From assembly GCF_902506555.1 (NCBI RefSeq), contig NZ_LR732707.1, positions 3,365,899 to 3,429,898 on the forward strand: DNA of 64,000 nt. The letters run 5' to 3'. The DNA is from Sphingorhabdus sp. 109. GTDB taxonomy: Bacteria; Pseudomonadota; Alphaproteobacteria; Sphingomonadales; Sphingomonadaceae. The position numbers were made by a program, and so were the translations under genes. Numbering within the stretch: the first letter of the stretch is position 1; each line of letters opens with the position of its first letter. The notes below the pieces were generated by a model that saw only the letters and a program-made list of their open reading frames with translations, did no database searches and was not told where the DNA came from. Positions 9,839 to 19,327 of this stretch are shown here, piece by piece.

Positions 9839-9913
9839 AGAGAGCTTCCTTCCAACTGTGTTCGCACGGCTCTCCTGGTCACAGAGTGTATCGAATCGTT
9901 CGCAAAATTCTGT

Positions 9914-9932
9914 AATTTACATGAATTTACAT
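9914..9932. promoter_or_regulatory. Tandem 10-bp repeat, possible operator
   Basis: aatttacat occurs at 9914-9922 and again at 9924-9932, one helical turn apart, in the AT-rich gap between the small membrane protein and the flavin oxidoreductase. Spacing of this kind is common for regulator binding sites. No regulator gene lies nearby, so this is only suggestive. Confidence 0.25.
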
Positions 9933-10040
9933 AGTTGAAATCCGAAGATAAAGCCATTTCTCCCCCGCCGGTCGGTTTAGCCGGGAGTTGATATCGGAAG
10001 ATGCAGACCTCATTTGAAGGTTCAGGAGTAACATAAACCC

Positions 10041-11042
10041 ATGGCAAACAAACTGAAATTTTCTATTCTCGATCTTTCCCCGGTACCGCAGGGCAGTGAT
10101 GTCCAAACCGCGCTTGACCGGTCGCTGGCGCTTGCCCGGCATGCTGAGGCGCTGGGCTACGAGCGGTTCTGGATGGCCGAACATCACGGGATGGAGGGCA
10201 TTGCCAGTGCCGCCACAGCCGTCGCTCTGTCGCATATCGGCCACGGGACCAAGACAATCCGCATCGGTGCCGGAGGCATCATGCTGCCCAATCACGCACC
10301 GATGGTCATTGCCGAACAGTTCGGGACGCTGGAAGCGCTGTTTCCGGGGCGGGTTGATCTGGGGCTGGGCCGTGCGCCGGGATCGGACCAGCGGACAGCG
10401 CAGGCCTTGCGCCGCAATCTTAACAGCGATGCCAATGAATTTCCGCGCGATGTTCTGGAGCTGCAGGCGTTTCTGGCGGGAGACGACCGGCTGGGCATTC
10501 AGGCCACACCGGGGCAGGGCAGCCATATCCCGCTCTATATTCTCGGCAGCAGCCTGTTTGGTGCGCAACTGGCGGCGGCTCTTGGCCTGCCTTATGCCTT
10601 TGCGTCGCATTTCGCACCGCAGATGCTCGACGAGGCGCTGACAATTTATCGCCGTGATTTCAAGCCGTCGGAGCAGCTCGCCGAGCCCTATGTCCTGTGC
10701 GGCTTCAATATTTTTGCCGCAGACAGCGATGCAGAAGCGGAATATTTGGCCAGTTCGATGATGCAGAGCTTTGTTGCGCTGCGCACCGGCAATCCGGGCA
10801 AGATGCCACCACCGGTGGAAGGCTATCGCGAAAGCCTGCCGCCGCAGGCGCAATCGATGCTCGGACAGATCATGCAGGGCAGCGCCATCGGCGCGCCGGA
10901 GGCAGTGAAACAGGGAGTCGAAAGCTTTGTGAAGCGGACCGGTGCCGATGAGCTGATCATCTCCGGGTCGATCTTCGATCAGGCGGCACGGGAAAAAAGC
11001 TATACCATTGCCGCTGAAGTTCGCGATCTGCTTGTTGCCTAG
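10041..11042 (+). CDS. LLM-class flavin-dependent oxidoreductase (MsnO8 type)
   Basis: 333 residues starting at ATG 10041, with CAGGAGTAA upstream. It has the single-component luciferase-like pattern: the opening FSILDLSPVPQG, RFWMAEHHGMEGIASAATAV, GTKTIRIGAGGIMLPNHAPMVIAEQFGTLEALFPGRVDLGLGRAPG, and a C-terminal region with ADELIISGSIFDQAARE. Members bind reduced flavin and oxidise small substrates, but the substrate of this subgroup is not known. It sits alone, about 100 bp before nhaA. Confidence 0.88.
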   Translation: MANKLKFSILDLSPVPQGSDVQTALDRSLALARHAEALGYERFWMAEHHGMEGIASAATAVALSHIGHGTKTIRIGAGGIMLPNHAPMVIAEQFGTLEALFPGRVDLGLGRAPGSDQRTAQALRRNLNSDANEFPRDVLELQAFLAGDDRLGIQATPGQGSHIPLYILGSSLFGAQLAAALGLPYAFASHFAPQMLDEALTIYRRDFKPSEQLAEPYVLCGFNIFAADSDAEAEYLASSMMQSFVALRTGNPGKMPPPVEGYRESLPPQAQSMLGQIMQGSAIGAPEAVKQGVESFVKRTGADELIISGSIFDQAAREKSYTIAAEVRDLLVA

Positions 11043-11143
11043 AGCTCAATTCCCTGCACACAGGTCTTGATTTTACCACCGGGCCTGCGCATGACCCGGA
11101 AAATCGAAATTCCGAGACAGACCCCCCAAGGGAGAAGAAAATA

Positions 11144-12421
11144 GTGCCACGCTCAGGTAGAAATTCAGCGCTTCGCGACTTTCTGAAAAGCGAAGCGGCG
11201 GGCGGCATATTGCTGATGGCCGCTGCCGCGCTGGCGATGATCGTCGCCAATAGTCCGCTGTACGACATGTATCACCATTTTCTGCACGAGATAAAGGGCC
11301 CAACCCTGTCGAGCAAATTGGGCCCGATGACGCCGCATCTGTGGATCAATGATGGATTGATGGCAATTTTCTTCCTGCTGGTGGGGCTGGAAATCAAACG
11401 GGAATTTGTCGATGGACGGCTCAATAGCTGGGACCGTCGGCGTCTGCCAGTGGTCGCTGCTGTGGCAGGGATGGCGGTTCCGGCCCTGATCTATCTGTTG
11501 ATCGTCAAGGACGTTCCGGCACTCTACAATGGCTGGGCCATTCCCGCGGCGACTGACATTGCTTTCGCTATCGGTGTGCTCGCCCTGCTAGGGCCGCGCG
11601 CACCCACCTCGCTCAAACTGTTTCTGGTCACTGTCGCGATCGTCGACGACATGGGGGCAGTGGCGATCATCGCTCTGGTCTACACGGCCGAGATCAACGG
11701 TGCAGCCCTGCTTGCTAGCGCCGCAATATTGGCGATCATGTACACGATGAACCGCAATGGGGTGCTCAAGCTCTGGCCTTATCTGATCTTTGCCGCATTG
11801 CTCTGGTATGCGGTACTGATGTCCGGCGTCCACGCGACAATAGCCGGCGTATTGGCGGCTATGGTCATTCCGATTGTGGTCACGCCGACCTCTCCGGACG
11901 CGGAAAATTCTCCGCTTCACCGGCTTGAACATGCGATTGCGCCATGGAGCGCGTTTCTGATCGTGCCGGTGTTTGGCTTTGCCAACGCCGGTGTCTCGCT
12001 CCAGGGCATTGGTATCGAACATATTTTCGCGCCTTTACCGCTCGGCATTGCAGCCGGTCTGTTCTTCGGCAAGCAGATCGCCATTTTTGCCAGCGTCTGG
12101 ATCTCGGTCAAAACCGGTTTTGCCGGACGGCTGGGCGGTGCCAGCTGGCTGCAGGTCTATGGCGTCGCAATGCTGTGTGGTATCGGTTTCACGATGAGTC
12201 TGTTCATCGGCGCGCTGGCCTTTCCCGGCAATGAATTGCTGATCGAGGAAGCCAAGATCGGTGTGCTTGGCGGATCGTTGCTGTCGGCTGTTGTCGGCTA
12301 TTGTATTCTCCGATTTGCCCCGCAGGATCGCCATCTGGAATCGCTGGAGGATGGCGAGGCCGAAGAACTGCTGGACGTGCTGCCGGATGCTACAGTAGAA
12401 AAACTGAAAGACAATCTGTGA
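11144..12421 (+). CDS. nhaA: Na+/H+ antiporter NhaA
   Basis: 425 residues from GTG 11144 with GGGAGAAG upstream. About twelve membrane helices are visible. Signature parts include LWINDGLMAIFFLLVGLEIKREF, the assembly-region GWAIPAATDIAFAIGVLALLG with the first ion-binding aspartates, and VAIVDDMGAVAIIA with the paired aspartates of the transport site. It exchanges cytoplasmic Na+ for H+ at the inner membrane. The polar C-terminal tail (about 390-425) is acidic. Its stop overlaps the GTG of the next gene (GTGA), so the two are translationally coupled. Confidence 0.95.
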   Translation: MPRSGRNSALRDFLKSEAAGGILLMAAAALAMIVANSPLYDMYHHFLHEIKGPTLSSKLGPMTPHLWINDGLMAIFFLLVGLEIKREFVDGRLNSWDRRRLPVVAAVAGMAVPALIYLLIVKDVPALYNGWAIPAATDIAFAIGVLALLGPRAPTSLKLFLVTVAIVDDMGAVAIIALVYTAEINGAALLASAAILAIMYTMNRNGVLKLWPYLIFAALLWYAVLMSGVHATIAGVLAAMVIPIVVTPTSPDAENSPLHRLEHAIAPWSAFLIVPVFGFANAGVSLQGIGIEHIFAPLPLGIAAGLFFGKQIAIFASVWISVKTGFAGRLGGASWLQVYGVAMLCGIGFTMSLFIGALAFPGNELLIEEAKIGVLGGSLLSAVVGYCILRFAPQDRHLESLEDGEAEELLDVLPDATVEKLKDNL

Positions 12422-13764
12422 AGTCTATCGGGCTTGCTGCTGTTGCCTGTCTGGTCCTTGCCGGGGCAGCAGCGGAGGCAGGACCGGCAACACCGTCGAT
12501 CATCACCGACGCAACCGGTCTGAACGCGGGGAACGCGCTCGATGCCATCGCAACCGACTATGTAAAGCTGACGCTCGCCCTGGGTGAGCAGGAAGCTGGC
12601 TATGTCGATGCCTATTATGGCCCGTCGCAATGGGCGGAGGCCGCGAAATCCGATCCGCGTGACATGCGCGAACTGGGCAATGCAATTGTTGTTCTGATGG
12701 AACGGCTGGATACCTTGCCGGTCAGCGACGACCCTCTGAACGAAACGCGCAAGCGCTTCCTAATGGCGCAACTTGAAGCGGCCATGACCCGCCACGCGAT
12801 GATATTGGGAGAGACATTTTCCTTTGCTGACGAGGCCAGGGGACTGTTTGGAGTGGTGCCGGCCCTCAAGCCGCTGGCGGAATTTGACCCGGTGCTGGAA
12901 GAGATTGAAAATATCGTTCCAGGCGACGGACCACTCAGCCAGCGGGTCGCGGCATTTGAAAGCGGCTATATCATTCCGAAGGACCGGCTGCAGGTGGTGT
13001 TCGACACCGCGATTGCCGAGTGCAAGGCGCGGACCGCGCATTATTTTGATCTGCCCGCTGGAGAGAATTTCAAACTGGAATTTGTCACCGGCAAAAGCTG
13101 GAGCGGCTATAATTATTATCAGGGAGACTACCAAAGCCTGATCCAGGTCAATACCGACCTGCCGATTTTCATCGGTCGCGCCGTCGATCTCGGCTGCCAC
13201 GAAGGCTATCCCGGCCATCATGTCTACAACATGCTGCTCGAGCAAAATCTCACCAATGGCCATGGTTGGCGCGAATTTTCCATCTACCCGCTCTACAGTC
13301 CGCAGAGCCTGATCGCCGAGGGTTCTGCCAATTATGGCATCGAACTCGCGTTCAGCGGCCAGGAGCGGCTGGAATACGAGCGCGACATACTCTACCCGCT
13401 CGCCGGCCTCGATCCGGACACGGCGGCGGCTTACTGGGCGTTGCAAATTGCCAAACAGGCGCTGAGCGGCGCGCGGATGACAATCGCGCAGCAATATCTC
13501 GATGGCGGGATCTCCCGCGAGGAGGCCATTGCGCTCAACCAGAAATATCAGTTGGTCTCCCGTGAACGGGCCGAGCAGATGACCGATTTCAACGAACAAT
13601 ATCGCAGCTATGTGATCAACTATGGCCTCGGCATGGAAATGGTCCGCGACTGGATCGAAACCCAGGGCGACGCGTCGGTGTGGCGTTGGAAAGCGATGGA
13701 GCGGTTGCTCAGCGAACCGATGTTACCGGCGGATCTGGTGGAGGGCCGGTTGCCCGATGAGTGA
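12418..13764 (+). CDS. DUF885 family exported metallopeptidase-like protein
   Basis: 448 residues if it begins at GTG 12418, which overlaps the nhaA stop and is followed at once by a signal peptide (VKSIGLAAVACLVLAGAAAEA). The open frame extends upstream inside nhaA, but that part is the wrong frame of the antiporter. The DUF885 hallmark HEGYPGHHVYN (HExxxxHH-like zinc motif) and a later EGSANYGIELAF glutamate region are present. Such proteins are thought to be periplasmic zinc peptidases. The coupling to nhaA is odd because no shared function is known. Confidence 0.78.
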   Translation: MKSIGLAAVACLVLAGAAAEAGPATPSIITDATGLNAGNALDAIATDYVKLTLALGEQEAGYVDAYYGPSQWAEAAKSDPRDMRELGNAIVVLMERLDTLPVSDDPLNETRKRFLMAQLEAAMTRHAMILGETFSFADEARGLFGVVPALKPLAEFDPVLEEIENIVPGDGPLSQRVAAFESGYIIPKDRLQVVFDTAIAECKARTAHYFDLPAGENFKLEFVTGKSWSGYNYYQGDYQSLIQVNTDLPIFIGRAVDLGCHEGYPGHHVYNMLLEQNLTNGHGWREFSIYPLYSPQSLIAEGSANYGIELAFSGQERLEYERDILYPLAGLDPDTAAAYWALQIAKQALSGARMTIAQQYLDGGISREEAIALNQKYQLVSRERAEQMTDFNEQYRSYVINYGLGMEMVRDWIETQGDASVWRWKAMERLLSEPMLPADLVEGRLPDE

Positions 13765-14059
13765 CTTCGCCAAGCTGGACCCGTTTCGGCATCATAGCGG
13801 CAATAGCATTTCTCCTTTGCCCCCGGCGGGTGCTGATCAATACCAGCGCGGGGCAGGAATGCTTGGCTGATATTACCGGTCCGGGGCGGAATTTGTACAT
13901 ATATGGTTACCGAATCAGTCGGGAGAGCTAGCGGCATTGCAAGCGGCGGCCGTAAATTTCACGACGGCATTAACTCTCTGCTAACCAATTTCGTTCACTC
14001 CGGTTTCTGAAACATGAACGGCGCGGTTATGCGCGCACCATGAACAGGGAACGGACCTT

Positions 14060-15646
14060 ATGACCAGACAGATCACGCCCGCCAATGAACCGGTAGATGT
14101 CGCCATTATTGGCGCAGGGCCAGCGGGCCTGACAGCCGCCTATTTGCTTTCCAAGAAAGGCTATTCGGTCACCGTGATCGAAAAGGACCCGAAATATGTC
14201 GGCGGTATCAGCCGGACGGTGGAGCATGAAGGCTTCCGCTTCGATATCGGCGGGCACCGCTTCTTTTCGAAAAGCCAGGAAGTGGTTGATCTGTGGAACG
14301 AGATCCTGCCCGATGACTTCATCCAGCGACCGCGGATGAGCCGCATCTATTATGAAGGCAAATTCTACAGCTATCCGCTGCGCGCCTTTGAGGCCTTGTG
14401 GAACCTCGGCATCTGGCGCTCGACCTTGTGCATGGCGAGCTATGCCAAGGCGAAGGTCTTCCCGAACAAGAATGTGAAGAGTTTTGAAGACTGGACGGTG
14501 AACCAGTTCGGATACAAGCTCTATTCCATCTTCTTCAAGACCTATACCGAGAAGGTTTGGGGCATGCCCTGCGACGAGATGTCGGCAGACTGGGCGGCCC
14601 AGCGGATCAAGGGCCTTAGCCTCTGGAACGCGGTGACCGATGGTCTGAAGCGCTCGCTCGGTCTCAACAAGAAGCCCAATGACGGACAGGAAGTCAAAAC
14701 CCTGCTCGAAACCTTCCGCTATCCTCGCCTCGGCCCCGGTATGATGTGGGACGCAGCCAAGGGTCATGTCGAGGCCAAGGGCAATGCAGTGTTGATGGGC
14801 CATAGCCTGAAACAGCTCGCCCAGGATGCCGAAGGAAACTGGCGGGTGAGCGCGACGAGCGCCGACGGCGAAACCATCATCAATGCGAAACATGTGATTT
14901 CAAGCGCGCCGATGCGCGAGCTTGCCACCCGTATTCACCCGCTGCCGCAGTCTTTGCCGGAAGCGCAGGATCTCAACTATCGCGATTTCCTGACTGTGGC
15001 GATCAAGGTCAAGTCGGAAGACCTGTTCCCCGACAACTGGATCTATATCCATGATGATCGGGTGCAGGTGGGCCGGGTGCAGAATTTCCGCAGCTGGTCA
15101 CCGGAAATGGTGCCCGACGAGACGATTGCCTGCGTTGGTCTGGAATATTTCTGTTTCGAAAATGACGGCCTCTGGTCCTCTTCCGACGAGGATCTGATCG
15201 AACTGGCCAAGAAGGAAATGGCGATACTCGGCCTGTGCAAGCCCGAAGACGTCGTTGGCGGCTCGGTTGTCCGCCAGGAAAAGGCCTATCCGGTCTATGA
15301 TGACGCCTATGAGCAGAATGTCGCAACCATGCGCGATGATCTGGAAAAGCGTTTCCCGACGCTGCACATGGTCGGCCGCAACGGCATGCACCGCTATAAT
15401 AATCAGGATCACGCGATGATGACGGCGATGCTGACGGTGGAAAATATCGAGGCCGGTACCCGCAAATGGAATGTCTGGAACGTCAACGAGGACGCTGAAT
15501 ATCACGAGGCGGGCGATGAAGGTGCGCAGCAGGCCATTACCGAGGAGCTTGGCGAGGACCGCGTTGCGGCGCTTGAAAGCATGCGCGATGTACCGACGCG
15601 CATCGAGGAAAGCGTGCCCGAAGCCAAACCATCCAAAGCGGCGTAA
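14060..15646 (+). CDS. FAD-dependent oxidoreductase, UDP-galactopyranose mutase/amine-oxidase-like
   Basis: 528 residues from ATG 14060. The N-terminus has the dinucleotide fold VDVAIIGAGPAGLTAAYLLSKKGYSVTVIEKD, then GGISRTVEHEGFRFDIGGHRFFSKS, typical of UGM-like and protoporphyrinogen-oxidase-like flavoproteins. The C-terminus carries the second FAD contact (LHMVGRNGMHRYNNQDHAMMTAML). It heads a tight run with GtrA, a sulfatase-fold protein and a GT-C-like protein. A role in making or altering a lipid-linked sugar for surface glycans is therefore likely (inference). The acidic tail after residue 490 is unusual for the fold. Confidence 0.8.
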   Translation: MTRQITPANEPVDVAIIGAGPAGLTAAYLLSKKGYSVTVIEKDPKYVGGISRTVEHEGFRFDIGGHRFFSKSQEVVDLWNEILPDDFIQRPRMSRIYYEGKFYSYPLRAFEALWNLGIWRSTLCMASYAKAKVFPNKNVKSFEDWTVNQFGYKLYSIFFKTYTEKVWGMPCDEMSADWAAQRIKGLSLWNAVTDGLKRSLGLNKKPNDGQEVKTLLETFRYPRLGPGMMWDAAKGHVEAKGNAVLMGHSLKQLAQDAEGNWRVSATSADGETIINAKHVISSAPMRELATRIHPLPQSLPEAQDLNYRDFLTVAIKVKSEDLFPDNWIYIHDDRVQVGRVQNFRSWSPEMVPDETIACVGLEYFCFENDGLWSSSDEDLIELAKKEMAILGLCKPEDVVGGSVVRQEKAYPVYDDAYEQNVATMRDDLEKRFPTLHMVGRNGMHRYNNQDHAMMTAMLTVENIEAGTRKWNVWNVNEDAEYHEAGDEGAQQAITEELGEDRVAALESMRDVPTRIEESVPEAKPSKAA

Positions 15647-15651
15647 GCAGT

Positions 15652-16104
15652 ATGGACCGCAGCGGCACAGACAGACGGTCAGCCGTCGGCGCCTGGGTCG
15701 GCAATTTGCCTGCCCCGCTGGCGCTCCTCAACCGGTTTTCGATCACGCGCTATTTGCTGGCGAGCATCGTTAGCCTGGCGTTTGACGTGGCTCTTTTCAT
15801 GATATTGGTGGCGTTCCTCATCGATCCCGGTTGGGCATCGGCTGCAGGATATAGCGCCGGCATTGTCGTCCACTGGTTCATCTCTTCAAATTTCGTGTTT
15901 CCCGGCAAGCGCCGCGAGGGGGCGGCGTTGCAGGTGCAGCGCTTTGGTTTCATCGCCACTGCCCTGCTCGGTCTGGGCATCACCGTCAGCATGGTCAGCG
16001 GACTGACCAGTGCAGGCGTGTTGCCGGTTCTGGCCAAGGCGGCGGCCGTTGCCGTCAGTTTTTTCGCGGTTTATCTCACCCGCAAATATGGAGTGTTCCG
16101 GTGA
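15652..16104 (+). CDS. GtrA family membrane protein
   Basis: 150 residues with four membrane helices. GtrA features include FSITRYLLASIVSLAFDVALFMIL near the N-terminus, VVHWFISSNFVF in the middle, and FFAVYLTRKYGVFR at the end. GtrA proteins are thought to flip or present polyprenyl-phosphate sugars across the inner membrane for glycosylation of surface polymers. It begins 5 nt after the oxidoreductase, and its stop overlaps the GTG of the next gene (GTGA). Confidence 0.85.
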   Translation: MDRSGTDRRSAVGAWVGNLPAPLALLNRFSITRYLLASIVSLAFDVALFMILVAFLIDPGWASAAGYSAGIVVHWFISSNFVFPGKRREGAALQVQRFGFIATALLGLGITVSMVSGLTSAGVLPVLAKAAAVAVSFFAVYLTRKYGVFR

Positions 16105-17480
16105 GCTATATGGATATGGCCATCGAAGCGCCCGCAGTCAGGAACCGCTTCAGCCCGGATTTCAGGAAATTCCTCAACTGGGCACTGGTCTGGATCGTGC
16201 TGGCCAATATTCCGTTCATGGCCATGTGGATGGTCGGCGCGCCGCCGCGCGCCATTCCGATTGTGCTGGCAGGTCTCGTCGGCCTGATCGTCAAGCGTAT
16301 GCCGAGAGGGGCGCAATGGATCGCCTTTGCCGGCGTGATGACCTATTCTCTTCTTTCCTTTGTTTCCGGACTGTTCAGCCTGACGCTGGATTCGCTGGTC
16401 TATTCGCTGCAGTTTTTCGCGGAAATCAAGCCAGGCAATTCGATGGAATATATTGCCGCGACGGTGGTGCTGTTCGGCATATTGATCGGCAGCTGGTTTT
16501 TGCTCAAGCGCGACACCAATTTCTCCAGACCGCTCCATATATTGCTTGGCGGAGCGCTGGTTTTCGGTCTTGTCGGCGCAGATGCAGCCGTGGGCGAGGG
16601 GATGCGCGGCCATTATTTTCGTCCCGCTCCAGTGGGGGCAAGTTTTGAATCTGCGGTCGGCAAGTCGGGTTTCGCCGCACGCGCCGACGGCAAGCGCCAT
16701 CTGGTGCTGATCATGGTGGAATCGCTGGGTGTTCCGAAGGACAACCAGGCGATGTCCGACAAGCTGTTCGCATATTATAACAGCAGTGCCATCAAGGCAC
16801 GCTACGAAGTCAGTCAGGGCACGAGCCTTTATTATAACAGCACCACCGCCGGCGAGATGCGCGAGCTTTGCGGTCGCTGGGGCGATTATTATGAACTGCT
16901 CGAGAGCGATAATCCCGAGACGCTGGACTGCCTGCCGGCACAGCTTGCCGGCAAGGGCTATGCGGCCCAGGCGATGCACAGTTTCAAGGGGCCATTTTTC
17001 AAACGGGAAAAATGGTATCCCAAGATCGGATTCGAAAAGCGCGAATTTGCGAGCGATCTGGAAAAGCGCGGCGCCGAATGGTGTGGCGGTGTCTTCGCCG
17101 GTGTCTGCGACCGCCAGATACCGAAAATGCTGGCAGAAAATCTGAAAGGCGCGACGCAGCCGACTTTCCAGTACTGGCTAACGCTGAACACCCATTTGCC
17201 GGTTCCGACCGGGCAGAATCTCAACGCCGACCATTGCGAGAAAGTGTCGGCAGATCTGGCCCGCGATTATCCGATGATCTGCCGCCAGTTCGCGATATTT
17301 GACGATATCGACAGGGCACTGATCGCCGAAATTACTGCGAGCGACTTCCCCGAAGCGGATATATTACTGGTCGGCGACCATATGCCGCCGTTTTTCGACC
17401 GCCATCACCGTTCGCAATTTGACCCGGAACGTGTTCCCTGGCTTTATCTGAAAGCCAAGGGCGCAACATCCGAAGGATAA
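16101..17480 (+). CDS. Membrane-anchored sulfatase-fold transferase (LTA-synthase/phosphoethanolamine-transferase-like)
   Basis: 459 residues from GTG 16101. Four to five N-terminal membrane helices (about 30-155) precede a periplasmic alkaline-phosphatase-superfamily domain. This starts at KRHLVLIMVESLG, includes YNSTTAGEMRELCGRW around the expected nucleophilic Thr/Ser, has a cysteine-rich middle (WCGGVFAGVCDRQ), and ends with DILLVGDHMPPFFDRHH for the metal site. The family transfers phosphoglycerol or phosphoethanolamine from phospholipids to lipid A or glycans. It is coupled to gtrA and followed 4 nt later by the GT-C-like gene. Confidence 0.75.
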   Translation: MSYMDMAIEAPAVRNRFSPDFRKFLNWALVWIVLANIPFMAMWMVGAPPRAIPIVLAGLVGLIVKRMPRGAQWIAFAGVMTYSLLSFVSGLFSLTLDSLVYSLQFFAEIKPGNSMEYIAATVVLFGILIGSWFLLKRDTNFSRPLHILLGGALVFGLVGADAAVGEGMRGHYFRPAPVGASFESAVGKSGFAARADGKRHLVLIMVESLGVPKDNQAMSDKLFAYYNSSAIKARYEVSQGTSLYYNSTTAGEMRELCGRWGDYYELLESDNPETLDCLPAQLAGKGYAAQAMHSFKGPFFKREKWYPKIGFEKREFASDLEKRGAEWCGGVFAGVCDRQIPKMLAENLKGATQPTFQYWLTLNTHLPVPTGQNLNADHCEKVSADLARDYPMICRQFAIFDDIDRALIAEITASDFPEADILLVGDHMPPFFDRHHRSQFDPERVPWLYLKAKGATSEG

Positions 17481-17484
17481 GAAT

Positions 17485-19257
17485 TTGGAACGCGTGCGCG
17501 GCAATCTGCCAATATTGTTGATCTGGATCGCTGTCAGCGCGTTGCTGATACTGATAACCCGTGGCCAGATCGCGACCGGCATGGGCTGGGATCCCGACGA
17601 TCAACTGCGTTTGGTGCAGTTGCGGGACTGGCTCGGTGGACAGAGCTGGTTTGACACGACGCAATATCGGATAGGCGAGCCCGACAGCCAGCCCATGCAT
17701 TGGCCACGCTGGGTTGAGGTGCCACTGGCATTGCTGGTTCTTTTGCTGAACCCGTTGATCGGACCGGCGGCAGCGGAAACCACGGCGATGGTCGTCGTGC
17801 CGCTAATCACGCTGGGCCTGGCCATGTGGCTGGTAGCGAGGATCACCGAACAGGTGTTTGACCGCCCCGTCGCGATCCTGGCGGCGACCTTGACGGCGAC
17901 ATCGGTTCCAATCGTTGCCCAGATCCGTCCCATGCGGGTGGATCATCATGGCTGGCAGATCGTGCTCGCGCTGACCGCATTATGGACCATGTTCTGGCCC
18001 GACAAGCGCAAGGGCGGTATTGCTCTGGGCGCGGCGCTGGCGCTCTGGCTCTCGATATCGCTCGAAGGGCTGCCTATATCGGCTGCCTTCATTGTCCTTC
18101 TGGTCTGGCGCTGGGTTTTCCAAACTGAAGAAGGCGTTCGTCTGTTCTGGACTTTGCTCAGTTTTCTGAGCGTGAGCGTTCTGCTCTATCTCGGCAGCCA
18201 GGGCGGGTTTGACATCGCGATCAACTATTGCGACGCGCTTTCACCATCGCATTTGCTGGCCTGCACTGCTGGCGCCGCGGTCATTTTGCCGGCGATCAAA
18301 TGGCTGCCCGCCAATATCCCGATGCGGGTTGCCTGCCTCGGCCTGGCCGGCGTTCCGGCACTCGCAATCTTTTACAGCCTCTCGCCGCAATGTGTTGGCG
18401 GGGCGTTTAATACGATGGATCCGCTGGTCCGCGAATATTGGCTGGTCAATGTTCTGGAAGGTCTGCCGATCTGGTACCAGAATGGCAAGACAATGGTCAC
18501 TTTGCTTGGCGGCTCGATCATCGTCGGTCTGGGCAGTCTGATCTATATCGCACGGGTACGACCCGAGCGAATTGATCGCGACCGTCTATTTGTTCTGGTC
18601 TATGCCTTTCTCTGGGCACTGGTGCTGTCCCTGTTGGTTCAGCGTGCGACGGCGGTTGCTGCGGCCTTTGCACTGCCATTTCTCGCCTGGGTTGTGCGTC
18701 AGGCTTTTCTAAGGGCGCGGGGCATCAAAAATGGGCTGACACGCATATTCGCTACCGCCGCGGTTGTGTTGCTGATCATGCCGGGACCGCTCGCGATCGC
18801 ATTGTTCAACAGCGTCAGTGTCGAGGATGAGAAAATCGAGGACGAAGCGGAAAATACCATGTGCAAGAGTGACGAGTCGCTCCACCGGCTCAATGCCTTG
18901 CCGCGCGCCAATATTCTGTCACCCTTCGATTATGGTCCGCGCATCCTGCTGCTGACACCGCACAGCGTACTTGCCACCAGCCATCATCGCAATGATCAGG
19001 CGATGGGCGACCAGATCAGGATATTCACCGCATCGCCAAACATGGCCCGTTCCTTGCTGGAGGCCCATAATATCCGATATATCGTCGCCTGCGACGGCGA
19101 AGCGGAGCTGGGCATCTATGCGAAGCGGCATCCCGAAGGCCTGTGGGCCCGACTGGTCGAAGACGAAAAGCCGGATTGGCTGCAGCCTGTCCACATTCGG
19201 GACAATGATCTGCATATCTGGCGCGTGATGGCAAAAGACTTGCCTAATGATTTCTAA
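17485..19257 (+). CDS. Polytopic GT-C-like glycosyltransferase, putative
   Basis: 590 residues if TTG 17485 is used; AAGGATAA stands just upstream, and GTG 17494 is an alternative. About eleven membrane helices are followed by a soluble C-terminal domain (after about residue 440). Loop 1 has the acidic GWDPDDQLRLVQLRDW, which fits the catalytic Asp of GT-C enzymes that use polyprenyl-phosphate sugars, and a second loop has QIRPMRVDHHGWQ, as in STT3/PglB-type proteins. It closes the four-gene surface glycan module. The family is inferred from topology and motifs, not from a firm match. Confidence 0.6.
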   Translation: MERVRGNLPILLIWIAVSALLILITRGQIATGMGWDPDDQLRLVQLRDWLGGQSWFDTTQYRIGEPDSQPMHWPRWVEVPLALLVLLLNPLIGPAAAETTAMVVVPLITLGLAMWLVARITEQVFDRPVAILAATLTATSVPIVAQIRPMRVDHHGWQIVLALTALWTMFWPDKRKGGIALGAALALWLSISLEGLPISAAFIVLLVWRWVFQTEEGVRLFWTLLSFLSVSVLLYLGSQGGFDIAINYCDALSPSHLLACTAGAAVILPAIKWLPANIPMRVACLGLAGVPALAIFYSLSPQCVGGAFNTMDPLVREYWLVNVLEGLPIWYQNGKTMVTLLGGSIIVGLGSLIYIARVRPERIDRDRLFVLVYAFLWALVLSLLVQRATAVAAAFALPFLAWVVRQAFLRARGIKNGLTRIFATAAVVLLIMPGPLAIALFNSVSVEDEKIEDEAENTMCKSDESLHRLNALPRANILSPFDYGPRILLLTPHSVLATSHHRNDQAMGDQIRIFTASPNMARSLLEAHNIRYIVACDGEAELGIYAKRHPEGLWARLVEDEKPDWLQPVHIRDNDLHIWRVMAKDLPNDF

Positions 19258-19327
19258 ACCCTGATAGCTATGGCTTGATGGTCGCACATCGAGATGGTCG
19301 CAGATAAAAAGAACCACGGAGTTTAGA

